From Neptunomonas japonica JAMM 1380 (GTDB taxonomy: Bacteria > Pseudomonadota > Gammaproteobacteria > Pseudomonadales > Balneatricaceae): 64,000 nucleotides of DNA. A program made the position numbers and the translations under genes. The notes under the pieces are model-generated. The model was not told where the DNA came from, searched no databases, and was given only the letters and a program-made list of their open reading frames with translations. The DNA lies in the NCBI RefSeq assembly GCF_016592555.1, contig NZ_AP014546.1, positions 558,001-622,000 on the forward strand. The letters run 5' to 3'. Of the stretch, positions 48,724 to 57,137 are shown piece by piece; positions within the stretch are counted from its first letter, which is position 1; every line of letters starts with the position of its first letter.

Positions 48724-50367
48724 TGTGTTGCTTTTAGAGAATGCTGTTAACACGGCTTGAAGAGCCGCTCCAGATGTATCTTCTGCTATGGCTACTGCAG
48801 AGTACGCATCGCCATTGATGGTTAATGCCACGCTAGCTTGAGCATGAGCAGTGCTGCCGTGAGCCATTGAGTGCTCATCAAATTGAGAGATTTCAATAGC
48901 GACACAGTACTGTTGAGCTAAAGCATTACACAGAGCATCAACCGCTCCCGTACCTTTACCAGTAAGCATATTTTGGCTGTGGTTTATATCAAACTGCGCA
49001 CTTATATGCCCGTCGCCTGTATGTAGGTCGTAACCATTTAACAACCATTGCCCGGAGTTGGCTGTAAAGTGCTGATCAAAGAGCGCTTTAATTGTTTTTG
49101 CTGAGATTTCTTCGCCTGAGGTTTCAGTTGCCTGTTGTACGACCTTGCTAAGTTCTGCATGCATCCATTTTGGCAAGGTAATGCCATAATCTCGTTCTAA
49201 CACAAGTGCAACGCCGCCTTTACCACTTTGGCTGTTGATGCGTATGACGGCTTCATACTCGCGACCAATATCTCTTGGGTCTATAGGTAAGTAGGCTACC
49301 TCCCAAAAGTCTAGATTATGTTCTTCATGGTAATTAATGGATTTACGAATAGCGTCTTGATGGCTACCAGAAAATGCAGTGTAAACGAGTTCTCCTGCCC
49401 ACGGATGTCTAGCTGCTACGGGTAGCTCAGTGCAATATTCCACAACATTGATAATCTCTTTAATGTCAGAGAAATCTAACTCAGGATCGATCCCCTGGGA
49501 GTATAAATTCATTCCCATGGTAACGATGTCCATGTTGCCGGTACGCTCGCCATTACCGATTAATGTGCCTTCAATACGATCGGCTCCTGCCATAACTCCT
49601 AACTCAGCAGCAGCCACGCCACAGCCACGATCGTTATGCGTATGTAAGCTGATCTCTACTAGATCACGTTGTTTTATGTTGCGACAAAACCATTCGATTT
49701 GATCGGCAAAAACATTGGGCGTTGATACTTCAACGGTTGCTGGCAAGTTAATAATCATGCCACGACCTTTATCTTGCGCCCACACCTCTATAACGGCATC
49801 GCACACTTTTACCGCGTACTCCATTTCGGTGCCGGTAAAGCTTTCAGGTGAATATTGGAAGCGCCATGCTGTTTGTGGGTATTGCATTGCATATTCTCGT
49901 ACCCACTTAGCGCCTTGGACGGCAATCGCTTTAATGCCATTTTTATCTAAGCCAAAAACTTGCTCGCGCTGTACAGTGGATGTTGAGTTGTATACATGCA
50001 CAATCGCTTGCTTTGCGCCTTCAAGTGCCTCGTATGAGCGGCTAATTAACTCTTCTCGAGCCTGCGTTAATACTTGAATGCAGACGTCATCTGGAATTAA
50101 TTTTTCTTCAATTAACTTACGTACAAAGTCAAAGTCAGGCTGCGATGCTGAAGGGAAGCCGACTTCAATTTCTTTGAACCCTAATTTAACCAATAAAGTG
50201 AACATACGTGTTTTTTGTTCAACATTCATTGGGTTGATCAGCGCTTGGTTACCATCCCTAAGATCCACACTGCACCAGTTAGGCGCTGATGTAATCTGTT
50301 TATCTGGCCAAGTGCGGTCAGAAAGGCGAATCGGAGTGAAAGGACGATATTTGCGATGATCAAACAT
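48700..50367 (-). CDS. leuA: 2-isopropylmalate synthase (second, pseudomonad/actinobacterial type)
   Basis: A 555-residue LeuA of the long subfamily that differs from the 513-residue copy. Barrel signatures: WCSVDLRDGNQALINPM, HTHNDRGCGVAAAELG and GNGERTGNMDIVTMG; C-terminal LeuA dimer domain with THALFDQHFTANSGQWLL-like region and GKGTGAVDALCNAL. This is the form found in Pseudomonas. It is divergent from an Lrp/AsnC regulator that may control it. Having two isozymes is unusual and may reflect different feedback control. Confidence 0.95.
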   Translation of the reverse strand: MFDHRKYRPFTPIRLSDRTWPDKQITSAPNWCSVDLRDGNQALINPMNVEQKTRMFTLLVKLGFKEIEVGFPSASQPDFDFVRKLIEEKLIPDDVCIQVLTQAREELISRSYEALEGAKQAIVHVYNSTSTVQREQVFGLDKNGIKAIAVQGAKWVREYAMQYPQTAWRFQYSPESFTGTEMEYAVKVCDAVIEVWAQDKGRGMIINLPATVEVSTPNVFADQIEWFCRNIKQRDLVEISLHTHNDRGCGVAAAELGVMAGADRIEGTLIGNGERTGNMDIVTMGMNLYSQGIDPELDFSDIKEIINVVEYCTELPVAARHPWAGELVYTAFSGSHQDAIRKSINYHEEHNLDFWEVAYLPIDPRDIGREYEAVIRINSQSGKGGVALVLERDYGITLPKWMHAELSKVVQQATETSGEEISAKTIKALFDQHFTANSGQWLLNGYDLHTGDGHISAQFDINHSQNMLTGKGTGAVDALCNALAQQYCVAIEISQFDEHSMAHGSTAHAQASVALTINGDAYSAVAIAEDTSGAALQAVLTAFSKSNTHQMKGAA

Positions 50368-50717
50368 AACCGGTTTCCTGAATGTAATGATAAACAGTGA
50401 GTAAAAAATTCACATAAACAATGGCTGGCAAAGCCCTGATTCGCTATATAAGTGCGGCAGGGCTTGCTGAATATCTGTTGCTCTTGTGGGGCAGAGAGTC
50501 GCTGGGTAAGCGATGAAAAAACAGCTGAGATATATAACTTTTGATTACGTTCTCGCCGGAAATCGGGTAGATACCGGTCTGTTATTCAATGACACAAAGT
50601 TTACGTAGATTGCTGCGCAATTACCTTGCTAATGTTGCTGAATGCTTTTTGTTTACGCAAATTTATGTAACTATTTGGTTTAAAATATTGATTTTAATTG
50701 CGTTACTATAGGTTTTG
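50368..50717. other. Divergent region between leuA (second copy) and lrp-type gene
   Basis: 350 bases without a gene. It holds the promoter of leuA and that of the regulator. AAGCCCTG (50431-50438) and CAGGGCTT (50458-50465) form an inverted repeat with a 19-base loop, 64-98 bases upstream of leuA. I see no leader peptide rich in leucine on the leuA strand. Confidence 0.6.
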
Positions 50718-51212
50718 ATGATGTTAGGTGTTGAGTTGGACCGTTTTGATATAACAATATTGCGTGAACTGCAGCGGGATGCATCGTTGTCTAATCAGGA
50801 ATTAGCAGAACGGATTGGCTTAACGGCTGCGCCGTGCTCGCGCCGAGTAAAGCATTTGGAAGATTCTGGTGTTATTGCTAATCGTGTTATTCGAGTAAGC
50901 GAGCGTAGTGTGGGACTGAATCTCATAGCTTTGCTGCACATAAGCATGGATAAACATATTCCAGAACGATTTGAGACATTTGAGAAAGAGATCAGTTTAA
51001 TATCAGAAGTGATGGAGTGTTATTTGATTACAGGACATGATGCCGATTATCAGCTTAAAGTTGCGGTTCCGGATATGGATAGTTATCACGATATATTATT
51101 AGGAAAGATCACTCGTATTAAAGGCGTTACTGGCGTTAAATCTGCTTTCATTATGCGTAAAGTGATTGATACAACAGCTGTGCCATTGCACTATATTCCT
51201 TCTCATCGGTGA
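50718..51212 (+). CDS. Lrp/AsnC family transcriptional regulator
   Basis: A 164-residue regulator: N-terminal winged helix-turn-helix (FDITILRELQRDASLSNQELAERIGLTAAPCSRRVKHLE) and C-terminal RAM/ligand-binding domain (VMECYLITGHDADYQLKV, MDSYHDILLGKI). Such proteins sense amino acids. Divergent placement suggests control of the neighbouring leuA. TTG 50715 and ATG 50718 or 50721 are all in frame; ATG 50718 has AGG five bases upstream. Confidence 0.9.
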   Translation: MMLGVELDRFDITILRELQRDASLSNQELAERIGLTAAPCSRRVKHLEDSGVIANRVIRVSERSVGLNLIALLHISMDKHIPERFETFEKEISLISEVMECYLITGHDADYQLKVAVPDMDSYHDILLGKITRIKGVTGVKSAFIMRKVIDTTAVPLHYIPSHR

Positions 51213-51320
51213 GCAAGCTAGACTTTATTTATACTTAGATCTGCTTTCCAAGCATTTTATATTCATTAGAAAAGCGTAGAATTACTCAATATAAGCTCTT
51301 TCTTAATTAATGATTTTGAT

Positions 51321-51989
51321 ATGAATATTACAGATAGTCTTCTTTCAGGTTCGTGGCTGTGGATAGCAGATATTCTCTATCTGTGTGCACTTATGTTTGC
51401 GCTGTGGCGTAGTCCGTGGCAAGTCATTGTCAATAACAGAGGGCTACAGCATCTATTCTGTGGTGCAACGGTGCTGTTGTTACTTATGTGGAGTATGAGG
51501 GCTGGTATTTCGCCGGGATTAAGCATCCATTTTCTCGGTGTTACAGCACTCACTCTCATCTTAGGGTGGGATTTGGCGATACTTTCAGGGTCATTGGTTT
51601 TATTAGGGATGACGTTGATGGGTAAAGAAAGTTGGCAAGGTTTTGCCGTCAACGGCTTATGCTTAGTTGTTATTCCTGCATTTCTAACGTATTGGATTCA
51701 TCGGCTGGTGGATAAAAAGTTACCAAAGAACTTTTTTATCTATCTGTTCATCTGTGGCTTTATGGGGGCTGGCGTGGTGATTGCTGTTTCGGGTGTCGCT
51801 GTGTCCACCATACTCTGGCTTGATGGGGTTTATCCGTGGAGTAAAATTCAGCACGAATATATTAACTACTTACCACTGATCATGTTCCCTGAGGGATTAA
51901 TGAATGGCATTCTGATGACAGGAATAATGGTGTTTTATCCCGACTGGATAAGAACCTTTAATGCACGTCTGTATATTGATGAGCAATAA
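51321..51989 (+). CDS. Polytopic membrane protein, CbiM/COG3235-like
   Basis: A 222-residue protein with about six transmembrane helices and no signal peptide. It resembles the uncharacterised energy-coupling-type membrane proteins that look like the S-component/CbiM fold (SPGLSIHFLGVTALTLILGW; LPLIMFPEGLMNGILMT). Substrate unknown; in related bacteria similar proteins occur beside redox regulators. It is convergent with the RegA-like gene. Family placement is moderate. Confidence 0.62.
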   Translation: MNITDSLLSGSWLWIADILYLCALMFALWRSPWQVIVNNRGLQHLFCGATVLLLLMWSMRAGISPGLSIHFLGVTALTLILGWDLAILSGSLVLLGMTLMGKESWQGFAVNGLCLVVIPAFLTYWIHRLVDKKLPKNFFIYLFICGFMGAGVVIAVSGVAVSTILWLDGVYPWSKIQHEYINYLPLIMFPEGLMNGILMTGIMVFYPDWIRTFNARLYIDEQ

Positions 51990-52005
51990 CGTGTTAATGC
52001 CCCGA

Positions 52006-52542
52006 TTATTGTCTAACGGGGTGTTTGGCTAGCTTGCGTTGTAAGGTTCTGCGGTGCATATCTAGCGCCCTCGCTGTGGCTGAAACATTGCCATTATTTT
52101 CACTCAACACTTTTTGAATATGCTCCCACTCTAGTCGGTTAACTGACATGGGCTGGTTGGATATATCAACCTCTTCATCGGCATCGCTTTGCTCAAGAGC
52201 ATGCAGAATTTCGTCTGCGTTGACTGGCTTTGGCAAGTACTGTGTTGCACCAAGCTTGATGGCTTCAACCGCGGTAGTGATGCTTGCGTAGCCCGTTAAA
52301 ACGACGATGCGCACCATAGGGTGTGCTAGCTTTAATGGTTGAATAACTGTTAGTCCTGAGGCTCCTTCCATTTTTAAGTCCAGTGATACAAAATCAGGTA
52401 GCCAGTTCTTTATTACTTCAAGCGCTTCTTCGGCGCTTCGAGCAACCTTTACATTAAAGTTACGCTTTGTAATGGCGCGTGCTAATACGCGTGTGAAAGT
52501 GGCATCATCATCGATAATTAAAAACTTTTGTTGTTCAGCCAT
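52006..52542 (-). CDS. regA: RegA/PrrA-like response regulator
   Basis: A 178-residue regulator: receiver with Asp 55 (FVSLDLKMEGASGL), Lys in YLPKPV, then a Fis-type helix-turn-helix (NVSATARALDMHRRTLQRKLAK). In Rhodobacter and Pseudomonas this pair (RegA/PrrA/RoxR) turns on respiratory and redox genes. ATG 52542 has GGAGAAG upstream and overlaps the RegB stop by eight bases, so the two are coupled; the frame is open further upstream but without reason. Confidence 0.9.
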   Translation of the reverse strand: MAEQQKFLIIDDDATFTRVLARAITKRNFNVKVARSAEEALEVIKNWLPDFVSLDLKMEGASGLTVIQPLKLAHPMVRIVVLTGYASITTAVEAIKLGATQYLPKPVNADEILHALEQSDADEEVDISNQPMSVNRLEWEHIQKVLSENNGNVSATARALDMHRRTLQRKLAKHPVRQ

Positions 52543-53851
52543 GAACACTTCTCCGGGATAAGCGAACTTCAGTGATTGTACCTTTACCCTGTGCAGCATA
52601 GAGTTTAACGTCGCCGTCATAATGGGCGAGCGTTGTCGAGGTGAGGAATAAACCAATACCTAAACCTTTACCCTTGGTTGAGATAAAAGGCTGGCCTAAG
52701 GTGTTTGTCTGTTCAACCGATAAACCCGCGCCATAATCTCGGATAGTTAACCAAATAGCCGTTGGCTCCCAGCGTAACGATATCTCAATATTTTTAGGGC
52801 AGGCATCAGCGGCATTATTTAAGAGATTTAAAATAGCCTGTCGCAATGCGGTTGTATTGCGCAAATCCGGTGGAAGGTCTTCTTGAATGCTAACGCTGTA
52901 AGTTACATCTGGGCGGGTGATATTCCACTGCTCAATGATTTCATCAAGAAGTTCTGTTGCTAGCGATGTTTTTTCGCTGTCTTTCTCTTCGGCAACAGAG
53001 CGCGCCATATGTTGTAGTTTATCGGCACAGGTTTGAACTTGCTGCTGGAGGGTATCAATATCCTCCCTGTGTTCATCTGATAGCGTAGAGTCAGTCCGCA
53101 TCTCATGCAAAATAACACTCATGGTACTAAGAGGCGTACCGAGCTCGTGCGCAGTGCCTGCTGCCATGGTTCCTAACGCAAGTACTTGTTGGTGATGGAC
53201 TTTGGCTTCCCTCTCTTCAATAAGGCTTTGTTGTTGACGCTGTAGAGCACGGTTGATGCGCACAATAAAATAGGTAATAACAATCACAGTAAGGATGAAG
53301 TTCAACCACATCCCCAACATATGAAAATTAAAAAGAGAAGTTAGTGAGTGCTGGTGTTCTGATAGTGCTGTGACCACCGGGACATAGTAAACCAGTAAGG
53401 AGCCGTATATCGCCGTTACTGTGATAGCCATCATCCAAATATAGCGGTTATTGAGTGTCATAACTGTAATGATTAGGGGGATCAACAGCATAAAAATAAA
53501 GGGGTTAGTGCCTCCACCTGATTGGTACAGTATAAAGCCGTAAATAATGGCGTCTGCGAGTAACTGAGTGAAAAACTCGGGTTGAGTGACGGGCCAAGAA
53601 GAGTGAAGACGTGCGTAGGTTATTAGGTTCAATAAACCTAATAACAGCAATGCTAAGCCGGTGGCCCATGGGTTGAGGTCGACTCTTAAATAAAGAAGTG
53701 CAAATGCAACCGCGCAACACTGACAAAACAGGATAACAAAGCGAATGTAGGTTAATTGCAATAACTGTTGATGGTTGCCTGCCACGTCCTGCTCCAAAGT
53801 AAGGTTAGGACGAATTATAACTGAAAAGTACTGCGTTGCAGATTGAGACAA
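52535..53851 (-). CDS. regB: RegB/PrrB-like redox sensor histidine kinase
   Basis: A 438-residue kinase with about six membrane helices (about 30-200), HisKA with His 235 in TAHELGTPLSTM, and a HATPase domain (ILNLLNNAADA, IRDYGAGLS, GKGLGIGLF). It has the quinone-binding heptapeptide GGxxNPF (GGGTNPF, 112-118) and a cysteine at 275 (QVQTCADKLQ) in the position of the redox-active Cys of RegB. So it should sense the quinone pool and redox state. It precedes regA on one transcript. Confidence 0.93.
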   Translation of the reverse strand: MSQSATQYFSVIIRPNLTLEQDVAGNHQQLLQLTYIRFVILFCQCCAVAFALLYLRVDLNPWATGLALLLLGLLNLITYARLHSSWPVTQPEFFTQLLADAIIYGFILYQSGGGTNPFIFMLLIPLIITVMTLNNRYIWMMAITVTAIYGSLLVYYVPVVTALSEHQHSLTSLFNFHMLGMWLNFILTVIVITYFIVRINRALQRQQQSLIEEREAKVHHQQVLALGTMAAGTAHELGTPLSTMSVILHEMRTDSTLSDEHREDIDTLQQQVQTCADKLQHMARSVAEEKDSEKTSLATELLDEIIEQWNITRPDVTYSVSIQEDLPPDLRNTTALRQAILNLLNNAADACPKNIEISLRWEPTAIWLTIRDYGAGLSVEQTNTLGQPFISTKGKGLGIGLFLTSTTLAHYDGDVKLYAAQGKGTITEVRLSRRSVHG

Positions 53852-53890
53852 ATTGTCGCGGTGGTTGTCAGTGCCTAAGATTTGCGGATG

Positions 53891-53946
53891 TTAAAAACAG
53901 CACTGCTAAACCACAACTCTTTTATTGTGATTAGTGGTTTAGCAGT
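53891..53946 (-). terminator. Intrinsic terminator after ridA
   Basis: ACTGCTAAACCAC (53902-53914) and GTGGTTTAGCAGT (53934-53946) form a perfect 13-bp stem with a 19-base loop; on the minus strand a GCTGTTTTTAA tail follows. It separates ridA from the RegB gene. Confidence 0.75.
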
Positions 53947-53999
53947 AATTAGTCTGAGGTTGACTATTACTAATTTAGCATTGGAAGCTAAGCTGTGTA

Positions 54000-54377
54000 T
54001 TACTGCGGTACTGCAGCGTAGACAACTACTTCACACAGCATCTCTTCGCGAGCAAGCCCAGCGACTATCATTGCTGCACGGTTTGGATAGGGCGCTGCAA
54101 AATATTCTGCATAGACCTTGTTGAAAATAGGTAGTTGCTCGCGAGCAGTGACATAGATTAGGACTTGCGTCACATCATCCATAGTCAGTTTAGCTGCTTC
54201 AATGGTGTGTTTTAAGTTATCCATCGTTTGGCGTGCCTGGGCTTCAATACCGCCTTCAACAACTTTCCCGTTTACATCAATAGGGATCTGAGCTGTATAG
54301 AATTGGTTGTTAGCGATAATAGCCCACTCTAGTGGTGCGGCTGAGGCAAAGAGGTCTGTTTTTACAGCTGTTTTCAT
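54000..54377 (-). CDS. RidA family enamine/imine deaminase
   Basis: A 125-residue RidA/YjgF protein that hydrolyses reactive 2-aminoacrylate-type imines. The conserved Arg lies in YPNRAAMIVAGL and the FTAQIPID-like region (FYTAQIPIDVNG) plus the C-terminal CEVVVYAAV are typical. ATG 54377 gives the normal length; the frame extends 31 codons upstream through a terminator. It follows the BCCT transporter but a hairpin lies between, so co-regulation is only partial. Confidence 0.9.
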   Translation of the reverse strand: MKTAVKTDLFASAAPLEWAIIANNQFYTAQIPIDVNGKVVEGGIEAQARQTMDNLKHTIEAAKLTMDDVTQVLIYVTAREQLPIFNKVYAEYFAAPYPNRAAMIVAGLAREEMLCEVVVYAAVPQ

Positions 54378-54429
54378 ATGGGTTACCACTTTATTTAAAA
54401 CATGAATGTGAGTAATTATTTCTAATAAG

Positions 54430-54455
54430 CAAAAGGAGCCTGAGTTAGGCCCCTT
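54430..54455 (-). terminator. Intrinsic terminator after the BCCT gene
   Basis: AAGGAGCCT and AGGCCCCTT (plus strand) form a 9-bp stem with one G-T wobble and a 5-base loop; on the minus strand TTTTGCTTATT follows. It lies 16 bases past the transporter stop. Confidence 0.75.
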
Positions 54456-54470
54456 GCTTAATTCAGGCAA

Positions 54471-56033
54471 TTAAAGCCCTTGTTCATCCGCCATTTTTAT
54501 AGCGATTTGTGGAGCCGTCCATAATGAAGGTAGCAACACCAGAGATACTGGAACTGCGGTCACGACAATAAAAGACTGTAGTGCTGAAATACCACCTGAG
54601 CCTATAGAGATCAGTAGTGCAGCAACAACACCCATCATGATGCCCCAAAACACGCGTACAGCGCTTTTAGGGTGGTCAGTCCCTGTCATTACCATAGATA
54701 CTGCGTAGGTCATTGAGTCACCGGTTGTGGCGACAAAAATCGTAGTCAGAATCAAGAACAGTACAGAGATCACAAAACCCATAGGTAGCTGCTCAGTAAT
54801 AGCTAGCAAGGCGGCAGGTAAATTGAAACCAGTGAAAGGCTCAGAGATAACACCTGGGTTTGCTAGCTCAAATGCTAAGCCGCTACCGCCTACAATGGTG
54901 AACCAGAAACAGGTGATAACCGGTGCAACAATGGAGATGAGCAAGATCATTTGACGAATAGTACGGCCACGAGAGATACGTGCTACAAACATTGCCATTA
55001 ATGGGCCATAGCCTAGGAACCAGCCCCAAAAGAAAACTGTCCACCAGTCTAACCAGCCTGGGCTAGCACGAAAAGTTGCCATTGGAATGAATTGATCCAG
55101 GTAGATACCAAAAGAGTGCAGGTAGCTATCAATGATGAAGGCGGTTGGGCCAAAGAAGAGAATAAATGCCATTAGGGCAACAGCAAGTATAACGTTGGCA
55201 CGACTTAGTATCTGTATACCACGGGTTACACCACTCACAGCTGATAATGTGTAGATGGCAATAAGTCCGAGTAAAATCATGACCTGAGTTGTATAGGTGT
55301 TTGGAATGCCGAAAAGCTTTTCCAGTCCAAAGCTTACTTGCAACCCAAGAAAGCCGATGGGGCCGACAGTTCCCGCTACAACAGCAAGTACACAACAAGA
55401 ATCGACAATAGCACCGAAAGCTCCCTTCATGACACGATCGCCAAATACTGGGTACAGCAAGGTACGGGGTTTGAGAGGTAGTCCTTTTTCATAATGCAGG
55501 TACATGAACACAATACCTGTCAGGCTGCCAAGAATTGCCCAAGCAAGAAAACCCCAGTGCATAAAGCTTTGAGCTAATGCGTTGTAGGCTGCTGCAGTGG
55601 TACCCGATTCACCACCATATAACGGCGGAGGCGAGGTAAAGTGAGCCATAGGCTCAGCTGCTGCCCAAAAAACACCCCCACCGGCTAGCAGGGTACACAT
55701 GATGATAGATATCCACTGGAAGGTCGACATCTCCGGAGCTTTTAAACCTCCTAGGACAACCGCGCCGGTGCGCCCAATCGTCAGGAAAATACCGATAACA
55801 AATGTTAACAGTAGTAATACTTGCCAATAGGCACCGAAATATTTTGTTGATGTTGCAAATGCACTATTTACCCAGCCAGACATCATATCGATGTTATAGA
55901 GTGCTAGTACTGCAAACAGTACTATTACTCCACCGCTGATAAGGAATACTGGCATATCTACGCCTGCCAGTAATTTACCTTGGCTGCTATCTGGCGTGTC
56001 TGTCGCCAGAGAAGCCTGAGTTGCGTTACTCAT
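54471..56033 (-). CDS. BCCT family transporter
   Basis: A 520-residue, 12-helix sodium- or proton-coupled transporter of the betaine/carnitine/choline family. The signature FVARISRGRTIRQ is intact. The aromatic box that holds the quaternary ammonium group is partly altered: in helix 4 W160 and W165 are kept but the BetP Tyr position is Leu; in helix 8 the W-W...W pattern reads W338-F339...Y342. That suggests a related but not identical substrate. No long C-terminal osmosensing tail is present, fitting nutrient uptake more than osmotic stress. Confidence 0.92.
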   Translation of the reverse strand: MSNATQASLATDTPDSSQGKLLAGVDMPVFLISGGVIVLFAVLALYNIDMMSGWVNSAFATSTKYFGAYWQVLLLLTFVIGIFLTIGRTGAVVLGGLKAPEMSTFQWISIIMCTLLAGGGVFWAAAEPMAHFTSPPPLYGGESGTTAAAYNALAQSFMHWGFLAWAILGSLTGIVFMYLHYEKGLPLKPRTLLYPVFGDRVMKGAFGAIVDSCCVLAVVAGTVGPIGFLGLQVSFGLEKLFGIPNTYTTQVMILLGLIAIYTLSAVSGVTRGIQILSRANVILAVALMAFILFFGPTAFIIDSYLHSFGIYLDQFIPMATFRASPGWLDWWTVFFWGWFLGYGPLMAMFVARISRGRTIRQMILLISIVAPVITCFWFTIVGGSGLAFELANPGVISEPFTGFNLPAALLAITEQLPMGFVISVLFLILTTIFVATTGDSMTYAVSMVMTGTDHPKSAVRVFWGIMMGVVAALLISIGSGGISALQSFIVVTAVPVSLVLLPSLWTAPQIAIKMADEQGL

Positions 56034-56113
56034 AGTAGTCTCCTGATGGATCTCTTATATTTATTGGTGTATCAGGTCATCTATTTAATAGTGGAAGCCT
56101 ATGGCTCCCGTTA

Positions 56114-57124
56114 TTAAACGCCTAGGTTTAATGGCTTTAACGAATCGTCCAGAAAGTTCAGCCAATTCAGCCCCATGACTTTAGCTACCTCTTCAGGGCT
56201 AAAACCACGTGCTAACAATCCATTGGTAATATTCGGGAAGTCCCTACTGTCTTTAAACCATGAAAGTGGACGTGGCCAATTCGCATTTGCTTTAGAACCT
56301 TCGCCGTAATCCATATCTTTTGACCAGCGACCGTTACGCATCCACTCTAGGATTGATAATGGCTGCTCCTGACAAAGGTCGGTGCCAATGCCTATGTGAT
56401 TAATTCCCATCAATTCCGCTGTACTGGCCACCATGTCGCAGAATTCATCTAACGTGCAATCCGGACCATTTTTTAGATGGAATGGGTACAAGCTAAAGCC
56501 CAGCAAGCCCCCTGATTCACTTAACGCTTTAAGAACCGTATCGGACTTATTACGTTTGGCTTCGTGAAAGCTAGTGGGGTTCGCATGTGAAATCACAATG
56601 GGACGTTGTGAAATTTCGATGGCTTCCAGCGTGCTGCGTTCTGCGCTATGGCTCATATCTATAACCATGCCGACACGGTTCATCTCTTTGATCGCTTGGC
56701 GGCCAAAGCGAGTAACACCGCTGTCGTGTGCTTCGTAACAACCGCAAGCGAGTAGGCTTTGGTTGTTATATGTCAGCTGCATAATCATTAGGTTTAGCTC
56801 ACGCATTACCTCGATCATGCCAATATCATCTTCAATGGGTGAGCAGTTTTGCGCCCCAAACATGATGCCTACTTTGCCTAGCTCTTTAGCACGACGAATA
56901 TCCATCGCGCTTTTCACTGGCATGATGAGGTCGCTATTTTGCTCGAAAAGCCGGTTCCATTCCGAAATGCGCAGCAATGTCTCACGAATCTGTTCATGGT
57001 AAACGATGGTGGCATGCACCATCGTTACGCCACCTTCGTGTAGCTGTTCGAAAATTTCTCGGTTCCAGTTCGAATATTGCAGACCGTCAATCACAATCAA
57101 ATCGTTATGCAGTGCACTATTCAT
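56114..57124 (-). CDS. M19 membrane-dipeptidase-fold protein lacking the HxD metal motif
   Basis: A 336-residue amidohydrolase-like TIM barrel of peptidase family M19. Kept: SH in VIDMSHSAERS, SH in PIVISHANPTSF, Arg in KRNKSD and Asp in IGIGTDLCQ. Missing: the N-terminal HxD, here DGLQYSN (residues 13-19). The same loss is seen in the pseudomonad dipeptidase-like gene of the glycine-betaine/dimethylglycine region (PA5396 type), so this is probably that subfamily, of unknown substrate. It lies 13 bases after the aldehyde dehydrogenase gene and before the BCCT gene, implying one operon. Confidence 0.85.
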   Translation of the reverse strand: MNSALHNDLIVIDGLQYSNWNREIFEQLHEGGVTMVHATIVYHEQIRETLLRISEWNRLFEQNSDLIMPVKSAMDIRRAKELGKVGIMFGAQNCSPIEDDIGMIEVMRELNLMIMQLTYNNQSLLACGCYEAHDSGVTRFGRQAIKEMNRVGMVIDMSHSAERSTLEAIEISQRPIVISHANPTSFHEAKRNKSDTVLKALSESGGLLGFSLYPFHLKNGPDCTLDEFCDMVASTAELMGINHIGIGTDLCQEQPLSILEWMRNGRWSKDMDYGEGSKANANWPRPLSWFKDSRDFPNITNGLLARGFSPEEVAKVMGLNWLNFLDDSLKPLNLGV

Positions 57125-57137
57125 TGATCAGCTCCTG

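Noticed and set aside
50431..50465. Inverted repeat upstream of the second leuA as a leucine attenuator
   Set aside because: No leader peptide with Leu codons and no T-run on the leuA strand; reported only as part of the intergenic entry.
51998..52022. CCCCG/CGGGG hairpin between the convergent membrane protein and RegA-like genes
   Set aside because: Only a 5-bp stem with a long loop and no T-run in either direction; too weak to call as a terminator.
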